Made by a program: the position numbers and the translations under genes | Origin: a virus | Strand: one strand, 5' to 3' | Length of the DNA stretch: 38,673 nucleotides | IMG/VR virus record: IMGVR_UViG_3300033141_003634 | Coordinates: 1-38,673 of that record | The notes under the pieces: generated by a model | The model's input: the letters and a program-made list of their open reading frames with translations, nothing else | What the model was told of the DNA's origin: nothing | The model's database searches: none | In this document: in pieces, positions 1 to 7,791 of the stretch | Layout: each line of letters starts with the position of its first letter | How positions within the stretch are numbered: the first letter of the stretch is position 1

Positions 1-114
1 CCCGCTGGTGAAGATGATGAAGTTTGAAGCCCTGGCTGAACTGGCGCGGGCGGGCGTGCCGATCAACCCGCGATTCCTGATCGAGGCGTCCGGCGTGCCC
101 AACAGCGAGGAGAT
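1..114. repeat. 114-bp terminal direct repeat, left copy
   Basis: Bases 1-114 are identical to 38560-38673. The repeat lies inside the portal coding sequence and preserves its frame. It is therefore most simply the assembly overlap of a circular or circularly permuted genome rather than a biological terminal repeat. Confidence 0.9.
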
Positions 115-181
115 CATAGCTGACCTGCAGGCGCAGCAGCAGGCCGCGCAACAGGCGGCGCAGGGTATGACGGCGGCATGA
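1..181 (+). CDS. Portal protein, C-terminal part (continues from the window end)
   Basis: This is the 3' end of the portal gene that begins at 36965. Bases 1-114 are identical to 38560-38673 and the frame is unbroken across the join, so the protein continues here and ends at the TGA at 179-181. The last ~25 residues form a Gln/Ala-rich tail (repeated QQ and QQAA), often seen at the end of podovirus portals, where the C-terminus lines the barrel inside the capsid. The whole protein would have 591 residues. Membership in the P22-type portal family is discussed in the entry for the main part. Confidence 0.85.
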   Translation, partial: PLVKMMKFEALAELARAGVPINPRFLIEASGVPNSEEIIADLQAQQQAAQQAAQGMTAA

Positions 182-182
182 G

Positions 183-374
183 ATGACCAACGAACAACGT
201 ATGTACGAACTAGAGCGGATCGCGCGGTTCGTGGCCGGCCTACTGGATTCCTGGCCGAGCTTCCACGGGTACGTGCAGATCAACTTCGCCGGCGGCAGGG
301 TCCGCAACGTTAACGTCCACCAGTCCTACCTGTTGGACGACCTGGCGGCGGCCGCGCCGAGCGATAACAACTGA
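183..374 (+). CDS. Small hypothetical protein (63 aa) after the portal
   Basis: A 63-residue protein starting one base after the portal stop codon (TGA-G-ATG), so it is probably translated by coupling with the portal. I do not recognise its family. It begins with an acidic/basic helix-forming stretch, then has an alternating segment around residues 30-45 with FAGGRVRNVNV, suggesting a short beta hairpin, and ends with an Ala/Asp-rich tail. It has no signal peptide, membrane segment or Cys pair. Its place between portal and scaffold suggests an assembly or virion role, but that is inference from position only. A strong hairpin terminator follows it directly. Confidence 0.7.
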   Translation: MTNEQRMYELERIARFVAGLLDSWPSFHGYVQINFAGGRVRNVNVHQSYLLDDLAAAAPSDNN

Positions 375-400
375 ATAGCTGACAGTTAGGCAACCGTAAA

Positions 401-450
401 GAACGGCCCTTGTCTGGCGGCGATAGCCGCCGGCTGGGGCCGTTTTTTTT
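401..450 (+). terminator. Rho-independent terminator after the portal operon
   Basis: A nested hairpin: an outer stem AACGGCCC / GGGGCCGTT and an inner stem GGCGGC-GATA-GCCGCC, followed by a run of eight T at 443-450. This is a textbook intrinsic terminator. It separates the terminase/portal transcript from scaffold and capsid, and may allow partial read-through to set expression levels. Confidence 0.85.
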
Positions 451-562
451 GCGCTTCCCGACCCGCCGGGGTGACAGGCGGAGGTATCGGCATCGCGCCG
501 GCCGTGAACGGCGTGTTTCGCAGGCCGCCCGTGTAAGCGGCGGTGAGACAAGGAGCTTACTG

Positions 563-1345
563 ATGGCCACTGAAGAACTGATGGACGAACTGGAAAAGCA
601 GGACCAGGACGACCTGGACGCCGGACAGGAACAGCTCGAGCAGAATCAGGCTGATCCGACCGGGCAATCCGGCGAGCAATCCAGCGAGCAAGCCGGCCAG
701 GGCGAGGACCCCGAAGCCAAGATTCGGGGACTGCTGGCCGAACTGCAGGCCACCCGCGCGGCCAGGCAGCAGGAACGGCTCGAAAAGGAGCAGGCCCTTG
801 CCGCCCTGGCGCAGTACCAGCAGGGCCAGCAGCAGGCCAAGACCGACGAGCAACAGGAAGACCTTACCGATGAGGACCTTCCGACCGTCGGGCAGGTCAA
901 GCGGCTGCTGGACCAGCAGATGTCGAAGGTGTTGGAGGAAACGCAAAAGGCGCGTATCCGCCAGTCACTGCAACAGGCCCGCCAGCGGTTCAGCGAAACG
1001 CGAGCAGGCAAGGGTCTGGACTTCGACACGGTCATGCGGGAAGGTCTGGCCAACATCCCCCCGGAGATACGCCAGGCGATAGACCGCCTGCCCGATCCGG
1101 CCAGCGAGGCTTACCGCCAGGCGATCCTGTACACCCCGTCGCTTCAGCAGCGCCAGCAGCAGCTCCGCAACGCGCAGATGGTCAACAAACTGAACAAGCG
1201 CGGAGGCGGTATGCCCAAGGGAGGTGGCGGCTCGATGCTGGCCGATCAACTGCAATCGGAACGGATGGACCCGCAGTTCGCGCGGTACCTGAGCATGTCC
1301 GACGAGGAGTTGGAGCGCGAGCTGGCAGCCGACGCCGAGGAATGA
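563..1345 (+). CDS. Scaffolding protein (probable)
   Basis: A 260-residue, highly charged, Gln/Glu-rich protein directly upstream of the major capsid gene, the normal position of a phage scaffold. It starts at ATG 563 behind AAGGAG; the frame stays open further upstream but lacks a good ribosome site there. Residues ~1-60 are very acidic (repeated Asp/Glu/Gln), ~65-100 read as a coiled coil rich in Gln/Glu/Lys, and the C-terminal third has a Gly-rich hinge (RGGGMPKGGGGS) before a helical, capsid-facing tail. Composition and position fit the internal scaffold used to build the procapsid and then removed. The sequence itself is not conserved enough to name a family, so the call rests on context. 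Confidence 0.75.
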   Translation: MATEELMDELEKQDQDDLDAGQEQLEQNQADPTGQSGEQSSEQAGQGEDPEAKIRGLLAELQATRAARQQERLEKEQALAALAQYQQGQQQAKTDEQQEDLTDEDLPTVGQVKRLLDQQMSKVLEETQKARIRQSLQQARQRFSETRAGKGLDFDTVMREGLANIPPEIRQAIDRLPDPASEAYRQAILYTPSLQQRQQQLRNAQMVNKLNKRGGGMPKGGGGSMLADQLQSERMDPQFARYLSMSDEELERELAADAEE

Positions 1346-1391
1346 CCCTGGGCTGTATCCGCCTTCGCCACAGCGACAGGAGTGACAAGCT

Positions 1392-2522
1392 ATGGCAGAT
1401 ACAGCCTTCAGAAGTGACAGCAACCTTACGGTAATCAAGTGGTCCGCGGCCTTGTACCGCGAGGCCATGAAGAACCTGTACTTCGGCAAGTTGGTCGGTA
1501 CAGGCAGCAACGCGATCATCGAGAGGAAGACCGATCTGACCAAGGACGTGGGCGACCAGATTCGGTTCGGCCTGCGGATGCGGTTGACCGGTCAGGGGCG
1601 CAGCGACGATCAGGCGCTCGAAGGGTACGAAGAGGCGCTGACGTTCCACGACTTCTCGACGAAGGTGCACCTGCGGGCCAACGCGGTCCGCGCCGCCGGC
1701 AAGATGTCCATGCGGCGGACCAAGTTCGACATTCGTTCCGAGGCCCGCAGCGCGCTGGCCGACTGGCTGCGTGAGATGATCGACGACGACACGGTCTTGG
1801 CCCTTTCGGGTCTGGCCAACCCGGCCATCGTCGATGACGACGGCGCGGTCGAATCGGCGGTCTCGCCCTCGACCAACCGCAAGTGGTATGGCGGCCAGAA
1901 CGCAAGCGGGAGCATCGCCGACGATTCCGGCTACGACCTGGGCGATTCGGGCATCGCCGACGGGGGCACCAGCGAGATCAGCTCGTACCTGTTCGGCACG
2001 GCGGTCATTTCGCTCATCAAGCGAAAGGCACAGCTTGCCACGCCGAAAATCCGCCCGGCGGTCGTGGACGGCAAGGAAGTGTACGTCATGCTGATCCATC
2101 CGTACCAGGCCAAGGCACTGAAGGCCGAGACCGCCTGGAAGGAGGCCCAGCAGTACGCCCAGGTCCGCGGCTCGAAGAACCCGCTGTTCACCGGAGCGTT
2201 GGGCATGTGGGACGGCGTTGTGATCCACGAGTACGAGCGGATCCTGACCCGTACAGGCGACGGCACGGGCACCGATCCCAGCACGTACTTCGAGTCCGAC
2301 GACCCCTGTGCCCAGAACATCACCGTGGCCCGGGCGTTGTTCCTCGGTGCCCAGGCTGGCGTGCACGCCTACGCCCAGATGCCTGGCTGGTACGAGAAGA
2401 ACTTCGAGTACGGTCGGGTGCCGGGCGTGGCGACGGACATCATCTACCGCGCGGCCAAGACCAGGTTCAACAGTGAGGACTTCGGCGTCATAACCGTCGA
2501 TACGGCGGTGGCGACCGACTAG
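1392..2522 (+). CDS. Major capsid protein, N4 gp56 family
   Basis: A 376-residue protein starting behind AGGAGTGA. The N-terminal part (residues ~12-80, including WSAALYREAMKNLYFGKLVG and the DLTKDVGDQIRFGLRMRLTG stretch) and the later VMLIHPYQ segment match what I know of the N4 gp56-like major capsid family (HK97 fold). The order is typical: N-arm, E-loop region around 45-100 with long beta strands, a spine helix at ~115-140 (SEARSALADWLREMIDD), then P- and A-domain segments. It forms the icosahedral shell. It sits between the scaffold and a small capsid-associated gene, the usual order. Family membership is recognised by eye and not aligned. Confidence 0.88.
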   Translation: MADTAFRSDSNLTVIKWSAALYREAMKNLYFGKLVGTGSNAIIERKTDLTKDVGDQIRFGLRMRLTGQGRSDDQALEGYEEALTFHDFSTKVHLRANAVRAAGKMSMRRTKFDIRSEARSALADWLREMIDDDTVLALSGLANPAIVDDDGAVESAVSPSTNRKWYGGQNASGSIADDSGYDLGDSGIADGGTSEISSYLFGTAVISLIKRKAQLATPKIRPAVVDGKEVYVMLIHPYQAKALKAETAWKEAQQYAQVRGSKNPLFTGALGMWDGVVIHEYERILTRTGDGTGTDPSTYFESDDPCAQNITVARALFLGAQAGVHAYAQMPGWYEKNFEYGRVPGVATDIIYRAAKTRFNSEDFGVITVDTAVATD

Positions 2523-2535
2523 CGGCTTGAAATAG

Positions 2536-2586
2536 ACGGGCGCAGCGGTGCGGGCGGCTTGGCGGCGGCCCGCGCCGCAGGCCCGT
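2536..2586 (+). promoter_or_regulatory. Strong GC hairpin between capsid and next gene
   Basis: An outer stem ACGGGC / GCCCGT and an inner 10-bp stem CGGTGCGGGC / GCCCGCGCCG (one G-T pair) enclose a ~12-nt loop. There is no T run, so it is unlikely to be a full terminator. It more likely stabilises the 3' end of the abundant capsid mRNA or dampens read-through. Confidence 0.5.
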
Positions 2587-2638
2587 TGCAGAAGCAAGAG
2601 GCACCAATCATGGCTCAAGTTGAAAGGAGCACAATGAG

Positions 2639-3199
2639 ATGACTACTCCACAAATCGATACGAAGGTCGGCACGCGCCGCGGCTCGACGCTGGTCTACTC
2701 CAACACGGCGATCTCCGCCGCCGGCGGTGCCAGCAGCACCGACGAGTTCACGTTCCAGGACTCAAACGGCGTTGATCTGGGACCCAACCTGGTCGGCGGC
2801 GACCTGCAGGCCGGGGACGTGATCGTCGTTCGCGGCCAGGTGCAGCATACCGGCAGCAACACCGGCTCGGCGCTGACGCTGAAGGTCAAGGTCGCCACGG
2901 AGACCATCGTCACCGAGGCGTTCACGATTGCCGCGCAGAACGACCTGGTCAACTTCGAGGTCTACGTGGTCGTCAATACCGCCGGCTCCTCCGGCAAGGT
3001 GGCCGGCTGGGGCCAGTGGTCCAGCAAGCTGAACACCATCCACGCGGTGGTCCTCGAGACCAAGGCCGAGGCGTCGGAGGACCTGTCCGGCGACGTGCAG
3101 GTCAAGGTCACCGGCACGTACAACGAAAGCAACGCCAACAACGCGGCGAAACTGAACTTCCTGACCGTCGAGGTCATGAAGAACAAAGACAGCGCGTAA
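2639..3199 (+). CDS. Capsid-associated / decoration-like protein (186 aa)
   Basis: A 186-residue, Thr/Ser/Gly/Val-rich protein with alternating hydrophobic residues throughout, which suggests an all-beta (immunoglobulin-like) fold. It has no membrane segment and almost no Cys. Start ATG 2639 lies 9 nt after GAAAGGAG. A two-codon mini-ORF (ATG-AGA-TGA at 2634-2642) overlaps the start, so translation could be tuned by it. Position right after the major capsid gene is typical for head decoration or head-fibre proteins, and the predicted beta character agrees. I cannot name a family, so the call is inferred from context and composition. Confidence 0.6.
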   Translation: MTTPQIDTKVGTRRGSTLVYSNTAISAAGGASSTDEFTFQDSNGVDLGPNLVGGDLQAGDVIVVRGQVQHTGSNTGSALTLKVKVATETIVTEAFTIAAQNDLVNFEVYVVVNTAGSSGKVAGWGQWSSKLNTIHAVVLETKAEASEDLSGDVQVKVTGTYNESNANNAAKLNFLTVEVMKNKDSA

Positions 3200-3316
3200 C
3201 GAACCACCGGTTCCGTTTCTCTCCCCTCTCTGCCTGTCGGGCAGACAGGCAACCGCGCCGGGGGCGGGGCATAGCCCGCCGCCTCGCCCCCGCCGAGGGG
3301 AGAAAGGAGTTGCCCG
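3200..3316 (+). promoter_or_regulatory. Intergenic region with two hairpins
   Basis: The 117-bp gap holds two inverted repeats: a short palindrome at 3231-3251 (listed separately) and a larger GC hairpin at 3259-3292 with CGGGGGCG / CGCCCCCG and inner GGGC-ATA-GCCC. No T tract follows. A good ribosome site (AAAGGAG) for the next gene lies at the end. The hairpins probably act on mRNA decay or partial termination after the capsid genes. Confidence 0.45.
3231..3251. repeat. 21-bp palindromic repeat element, copy 1
   Basis: GCCTGTC-GGGCA-GACAGGC flanked by T and A: a perfect 8-bp stem with a 5-nt loop. A second copy in the opposite orientation (loop TGCCC) lies at 12690-12710 inside the 2,152-residue protein gene. 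Twenty of 21 positions agree. Two copies in a compact phage genome suggest a dispersed, REP-like palindrome. Confidence 0.6.
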
Positions 3317-4036
3317 ATGAGCATTTCCGCTGCCGACGTACTGGCCGCCGTCAACGACCGGCTCAGCCGTTCCGAGACCTCGGTGGACGATGAGCTGAAG
3401 GCGGTACTGGTCGAGCTGGCCCAAGTGGATGACTTCCTCGAAGCGTCCAGTACGGTCACCACGTCCGCCGGCACGCAGAGCTACTCGGTGCCCAGCGACT
3501 TCAAGCGGGCCGAGAAGCTGTCCATCGTCAACGGCAACGTCCTGACGCGCATCAGCTGGGACGACTACCGTGCCCGCATGGAGGACACCGACCCCGTCAA
3601 CGCCTGGGACGAAACCGAGACCTACGGCCAGGGCGACCAGTGCACCTACGGCGGCAAGACGTACAGCAGCTTGCAGGACGATAACCTCAACCACCAGCCC
3701 GACACCGAGACCAGCTGGTGGCAGGAGGACACCTCCGGCAGGGGCGAGCCGCAGGAGTGGACGTTGCGGGACGACCAGTTCTACTTCTGGCCGGTGCCCG
3801 ATGCGATCTACACCATCAGCGTCGAATACTTCGCCCACCATGCCGAGAGCACGACCGTGAGTTTTCCCGACCGCTTCCGCGAGTGCATCTACTGCGGCGT
3901 GACCGCGGCGGTGGCGGCCAAGTACCAACTGCTTGAGACCTATTCATTCTGGCGCGGCAGGTGGGCCGAGCAGGTTCGCATACTGCGAGAAGCCCAGCGC
4001 CCGGTTTACCGGTCGGTGCGATACCGCGACCTTTAG
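3317..4036 (+). CDS. Head-tail connector/adaptor with CBM5/12-like insert
   Basis: A 239-residue protein behind AAAGGAG. The N-terminal ~90 residues and the C-terminal ~90 look like a phage head-tail adaptor (head completion) protein: an N-terminal helix, a beta segment (TQSYSVPSDFKRAEKLSIVNG), a final strand pair around residues 146-170 (EWTLRDDQFYFWPVPDAIYTI), and a long C-terminal helix with Tyr/Arg. Between them, residues ~95-135 have the pattern of a carbohydrate-binding module of the chitin-binding ChiC/CBM5-12 type: W97, Y103, G106-D107, Y111-G-G, Y116, N123, P128 and W134-W135. The adaptor call comes from gene order and general pattern; the insert is seen directly. The insert could display a sugar-binding loop at the neck. 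Confidence 0.65.
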   Translation: MSISAADVLAAVNDRLSRSETSVDDELKAVLVELAQVDDFLEASSTVTTSAGTQSYSVPSDFKRAEKLSIVNGNVLTRISWDDYRARMEDTDPVNAWDETETYGQGDQCTYGGKTYSSLQDDNLNHQPDTETSWWQEDTSGRGEPQEWTLRDDQFYFWPVPDAIYTISVEYFAHHAESTTVSFPDRFRECIYCGVTAAVAAKYQLLETYSFWRGRWAEQVRILREAQRPVYRSVRYRDL

Positions 4037-4051
4037 CGTGAGGAGTCGAAC

Positions 4052-4945
4052 ATGGCGTTTACCAATAGCTACGACAGCACCAAGCCCGATTGCAGCACTA
4101 CGCCGACCCAGTTCGTCACCGAGGTACGGGTTGGCGCCAAGGACGCCCTGCGTGAGCGGCTTGATGCGGATCACGATTTTTCCACGGCCAACATCAACGA
4201 CGACACGTTGTGTGGCAAGCACAAGGTCGTGCACCTGCTGCAGCAGGCTTCCGACCCGACGGTCGCCGCCGACGAGGGGGCACTGTACACCAAGGAAACC
4301 GCCTCCAAGGCCGAGTTGTACTACAAGGATGAGGATGGCAACACGGTCGCCCTGACCTCCGGCGGTCAACTGAATGTCGGCGTCGATGGTACGACCCTCC
4401 AGTACAGCAGCGGTACGCTGTCCGTAAAAGACGGCGGCATCGACACCACGCAACTGGCCGACGACGCCGTCACCGCCGCCAAGCTGGCAGATGACGCCGT
4501 TGATACCGACGCGATTCAGGACTCGGCGGTCACCACGGCTAAGATCGCCAACGACGCCGTTGACAAGGACAAGGTCACACCAGGCAGCGCCGGTGCCGAC
4601 GCGGACTACTACGGCGTAGCCGTCACGGCCTGCGGCACGTACAGCGGCGCAAGTGCCGGCAAGACCGTCACGCCGTTTCCCTCCGGCGTACAGATCACCC
4701 ACATAGTCATCCGCCGCCATGACGCCGCCACGGGCACGGGCGGCGTGGAGGCGATCAAGGGAAGCGACGGCAATACGCGCGTCTGGAAGCAGAAGGACAA
4801 TACCGTCTACGAACAGTCGGAGTTCACCATCGGCACCAACAGTTTCACGATGAACGGCGTATCGAGCAACGACGACTACCTGGACTACTTCAACAAGGCG
4901 GGCGAAAACTACAGCTACGTGGCGCACGGAGTGTGGGCTAGCTGA
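4052..4945 (+). CDS. Tail-fibre-like structural protein (297 aa)
   Basis: A 297-residue protein behind GTGAGGAG. Residues ~125-175 carry imperfect Asp/Ala repeats of the form DTTQLADDAV, TAAKLADDAV, TTAKIANDAV. This motif is common in shafts of phage fibre and tail-appendage proteins, where it forms a beta-helical or triple-stranded segment. The N-terminal ~70 residues would be the virion-attachment part, and the C-terminal ~110 residues (Gly/Thr/Tyr-rich, beta) the head. It ends two bases before the tail-hub gene, so the two are probably co-translated. Its role in host contact is inferred from the repeat type and the neighbours. Confidence 0.65.
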   Translation: MAFTNSYDSTKPDCSTTPTQFVTEVRVGAKDALRERLDADHDFSTANINDDTLCGKHKVVHLLQQASDPTVAADEGALYTKETASKAELYYKDEDGNTVALTSGGQLNVGVDGTTLQYSSGTLSVKDGGIDTTQLADDAVTAAKLADDAVDTDAIQDSAVTTAKIANDAVDKDKVTPGSAGADADYYGVAVTACGTYSGASAGKTVTPFPSGVQITHIVIRRHDAATGTGGVEAIKGSDGNTRVWKQKDNTVYEQSEFTIGTNSFTMNGVSSNDDYLDYFNKAGENYSYVAHGVWAS

Positions 4946-4946
4946 C

Positions 4947-7043
4947 ATGCCGGCCAACATCAGACAATTCGGCATCTTTTCCCCGGTGATGGGCCTGCGG
5001 GAGGACATTCCCTCCGTACTGCTGCCTGAGACCTTCACCGAGGACAACGAGAACGTGCTGCTGCGGGACGGGATGCTTTCGCGGGCCGCCAAGCCGGTCA
5101 AGGAGCTGTACCAGAACACCGACGTGGGCGGCGGATCGAAACTGGACCAGGCGTCCACGCCCGACGGCAATCCGCTGCTGTACCTGTACTGGTACGTGAA
5201 GCGCAACGGCGACAGGCGGCTGCTTGGGTTCACCAAGGACCACGTGTACGCATGGTACGAGCAACCTACGATCGGGCAGGCCCTTTTCACGGGCACCGGA
5301 CTGGACGACATGTCCACCGGCGGCACCTACACTGGCACGGCGGTCAAGAACTTCCGCGTGCAGATCGACAAGGGGCAAGTCTCCGTAACGGCCTTCGTCG
5401 ACGGCGGCTCCGGTCCCCCGCAGAAGGTGCTGGTCACCGCCGCCGGCCATAATCTTACCGACGGCGACACCGTCCAGATCGGCGGTTCACCCAACTACAA
5501 CGGCTCCTACACCGTCAGCGAGGTCTCCGGCGACACGTTCAAGATAGAACACTCCTGGGACGGCGACGATTCCAGTGCCACGACCACCGCCGAACGGGTC
5601 CCCAACACGTACAAGTGGTCCAACGACGGTGGGCAGACGTGGGAAGCCACCGAGCAGGACATCACCAGCGGGTGGGTGACCCTTGAGGACGGGGTACAGA
5701 TACGCTTCTTCATAAGCGTCATAGGCCACGATACGGGCGACTACTGGGACTTCTTCGCGGCTTACGCGGGAAGCTGGCACCTCAAGCACACCTGTGGTTC
5801 GTCCTGTTCGAACTGGTCCGTCACGACCTACAACGACAAGGTCATCGCCACCAACAACGTCGATAAGGTCCTGTACTGGGACGGCAGCGGCGACTTTGCG
5901 ATCCTGGACGATCCCACCAACGGCATCGACCTGGGCGGCGGCAGCTACCTGACCGCCGCGAAGGTGGTCCAGGAGTTCGAGGGCTACCTGTTCCTGGCCA
6001 ACGTGACCGTGGACGGCACGCAGTACCCCCAGAGCGTCTACTGGTGCAGCCACCTGGACGAGGAGAACTGGGACGGGGGCGATTCCGGCAGCCTGGTCAC
6101 GCCGGACCCGTACTTCATAACCGCGATGGGCCGCTGGCAGGACTTCATGTTCATCTTCAAGGAGCGGTCGATCTACCGGCTGTGGCTCGGCGGTGAGTTC
6201 ACGTTCACCACCGCGGCCCACAGCACCCTGCTGGGCACGCAGGCACCCAACAGCGTGGTCAACGGCGAACGCGGCGAGCTGTACTTCTTCAGCAGTGACT
6301 TCCACTTCCGCATGATCGCCGGTTCGCTGGGCGATATGCCGGTGGTCAGTCACGGGATCGACTCATACGTGCGGGACATTCCCGACGACGCCGTGCCCAA
6401 CATCTTCGGGCACTTCGTGTATCGGCTGGGCCAGGTCGAGTGGGCCGTACCGATAAACAACAGCAGCACCAACAACGTGGTGCTGACGCTCAAGGACGGT
6501 GTGTGGACCCGCCAGGACGCGGCCTACAGCTGCTACGGGCGCTACCAGCGGATTCTCGGCTACGCCAGCCTCTGCGACATGCCGTTCGCCACGGTCTGCT
6601 CGATTCCCGAAGACTTCAGCTTCTGCAGCAGTGCCTTCGCGGCCAACGAGCCGGTCGACATGGCCGGCGACTACGACGGCAAGGCCTGGGCACTGTATCA
6701 CAGCACCACCGACGACGGGGACGACTACGAGGGTTACGGCGTGCTGGCCACCAGCCTGGCCAAGCCGCCGAACCTCTCGCAGTTCAAGCGGATACTGTGG
6801 CTACACACTTACTTCAAGCCCACGTACCGGCCCGACGAGGACGTGAGCATCTACGTATCGGTGGACCAGGCCCCCTATACGCTGGTGGCGACGGCCTCGA
6901 CCTACGATCAGTCCGCCGACGTGGTCCGCGTGGTCACGGCCTGCGACCTGCGCGGCAGGCATTTTCGGTTCAAGTTCCTCAGCGACAAGCCGTTCAACCT
7001 GATCGGCATGATCGCCGAGTTCATCCCCGTTGGAGAGCGATGA
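4947..7043 (+). CDS. Tail hub/tube protein, T7 gp12 / P22 gp10-like (probable)
   Basis: A 698-residue protein starting with the pattern common to podovirus tail-hub or stabilisation proteins: after a short arm, GLREDIPSVLLPETFTE, then NVLLRDGMLSRAAKPVKE. The rest contains several repeats typical of a beta propeller (for example VLYWDGSGDFAILDDP, RWQDFMFIFKERSIYRLWLG, GELYFFSSDFHFRMI). Residues ~163-205 (AAGHNLTDGDTVQIGG, YNGSYTV, DTFKIEHSW) form an FCCH-like beta domain often inserted in phage tail proteins. It would form the nozzle below the connector. It overlaps the next gene by 4 bp (ATGA). The propeller assignment is from pattern only. Confidence 0.72.
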   Translation: MPANIRQFGIFSPVMGLREDIPSVLLPETFTEDNENVLLRDGMLSRAAKPVKELYQNTDVGGGSKLDQASTPDGNPLLYLYWYVKRNGDRRLLGFTKDHVYAWYEQPTIGQALFTGTGLDDMSTGGTYTGTAVKNFRVQIDKGQVSVTAFVDGGSGPPQKVLVTAAGHNLTDGDTVQIGGSPNYNGSYTVSEVSGDTFKIEHSWDGDDSSATTTAERVPNTYKWSNDGGQTWEATEQDITSGWVTLEDGVQIRFFISVIGHDTGDYWDFFAAYAGSWHLKHTCGSSCSNWSVTTYNDKVIATNNVDKVLYWDGSGDFAILDDPTNGIDLGGGSYLTAAKVVQEFEGYLFLANVTVDGTQYPQSVYWCSHLDEENWDGGDSGSLVTPDPYFITAMGRWQDFMFIFKERSIYRLWLGGEFTFTTAAHSTLLGTQAPNSVVNGERGELYFFSSDFHFRMIAGSLGDMPVVSHGIDSYVRDIPDDAVPNIFGHFVYRLGQVEWAVPINNSSTNNVVLTLKDGVWTRQDAAYSCYGRYQRILGYASLCDMPFATVCSIPEDFSFCSSAFAANEPVDMAGDYDGKAWALYHSTTDDGDDYEGYGVLATSLAKPPNLSQFKRILWLHTYFKPTYRPDEDVSIYVSVDQAPYTLVATASTYDQSADVVRVVTACDLRGRHFRFKFLSDKPFNLIGMIAEFIPVGER

Positions 7044-7312
7044 GCCATGCACGCCACAGGTTCGAGTTTCTGCGCAGAAGGCCCATCAGTCGCCCCGGCC
7101 CACGCGCCGTTCCCGGACAGCGCGACCAGGACGACGAGTTGGCCGATACGGTGGACGGTACCTACGGGCCGGATGTGCTGGAGTTCGTGCTGGCGATGGA
7201 GGCGTACAAGAAGATCAACAACCGGCGGTTTCCCCGCTGGTCGGAAGTCTACTGGATCTTTCGCAAGCTAGGGTACAGAAAGCCGTGCCACCGCAAACGT
7301 CGAAAACGATAA
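7040..7312 (+). CDS. Small hypothetical virion-region protein (90 aa)
   Basis: A 90-residue basic protein whose ATG overlaps the stop of the tail-hub gene (ATGA, 7040-7043). The frame stays open upstream inside the hub gene, but GAGAG before 7040 and the overlap favour this start. The first half is Arg-rich (FLRRRP, then Arg/Pro), the middle acidic, and the second half has aromatic residues (RWSEVYWIFRKLGYRKP) before a strongly basic end. The segment EFVLAMEAYKKINNRRFPRW resembles small phage proteins of unknown role that follow tail genes. No function can be given. Confidence 0.7.
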   Translation: MSHARHRFEFLRRRPISRPGPRAVPGQRDQDDELADTVDGTYGPDVLEFVLAMEAYKKINNRRFPRWSEVYWIFRKLGYRKPCHRKRRKR

Positions 7313-7791
7313 TGCGGCCCGTCTTCGAGCGGCTTCGGTCGTTCGAGGCCGTCGAGGAGCAAATCCGCGCGATATGGGAAGAGCTTGGGCGCGCATATGA
7401 GCGGATCGCCGTGGACATCATCCGGCAGGACACGGCCCGCTTCTTGGCACAGATCGGCACGCCGGCGGTCGCCGACTCGCCGGCGAAGAATCGCTGGACC
7501 TACCCGATCACGGAGGTGGTCAAGACCGACAGCGGCTACAGCGGCTTTACCGCCAAAGCCGGCGGACGGACCGGCACGGCGTACAACGTGATCGAGTACA
7601 TGAACGACGGTTCCGGCAAGGAGGGCAACGGTGTGACGGTTTCGAACCTGTCCTCCAGTCAGTACGACTTCGACATCCAGCCCGCGCCGGCGGGACTGAT
7701 TACCTGGTGTTGGGAGGTGCCGCTGGCCAACAGCAAGGACGTGGAATACTGGTTCTGTTACGAGAATGGGGTGGACGGCACGTGCACTTGA
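7312..7791 (+). CDS. Hypothetical structural protein (159 aa)
   Basis: A 159-residue protein whose ATG at 7312 shares its A with the stop codon of the previous gene (TAATG), indicating coupled translation. Residues 1-45 look helical and charged (a possible virion anchor). The rest (from ~60) is beta-rich with many Thr/Gly/Tyr (TGTAYNVIEYMNDGSGKEGN, VTVSNLSSSQYDFDI) and ends with two Cys. The design, helical anchor followed by a beta domain, suits a small appendage or tail accessory protein, and the gene sits just upstream of the PTPYS repeat protein. I do not recognise a family. Confidence 0.65.
   Translation: MRPVFERLRSFEAVEEQIRAIWEELGRAYERIAVDIIRQDTARFLAQIGTPAVADSPAKNRWTYPITEVVKTDSGYSGFTAKAGGRTGTAYNVIEYMNDGSGKEGNGVTVSNLSSSQYDFDIQPAPAGLITWCWEVPLANSKDVEYWFCYENGVDGTCT

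Noticed and set aside
410-562. A longer N-terminus for the scaffold protein
   Set aside because: The upstream part overlaps the terminator hairpin and is Arg-rich unlike the rest; AAGGAG before ATG 563 marks the start.
2762-3928. A 388-codon open frame on the reverse strand (also 1182-2618 and 3944-5326)
   Set aside because: These are antisense to clear capsid, connector and tail genes, with low-complexity Val/Gly/Arg/Leu runs and no domain pattern.
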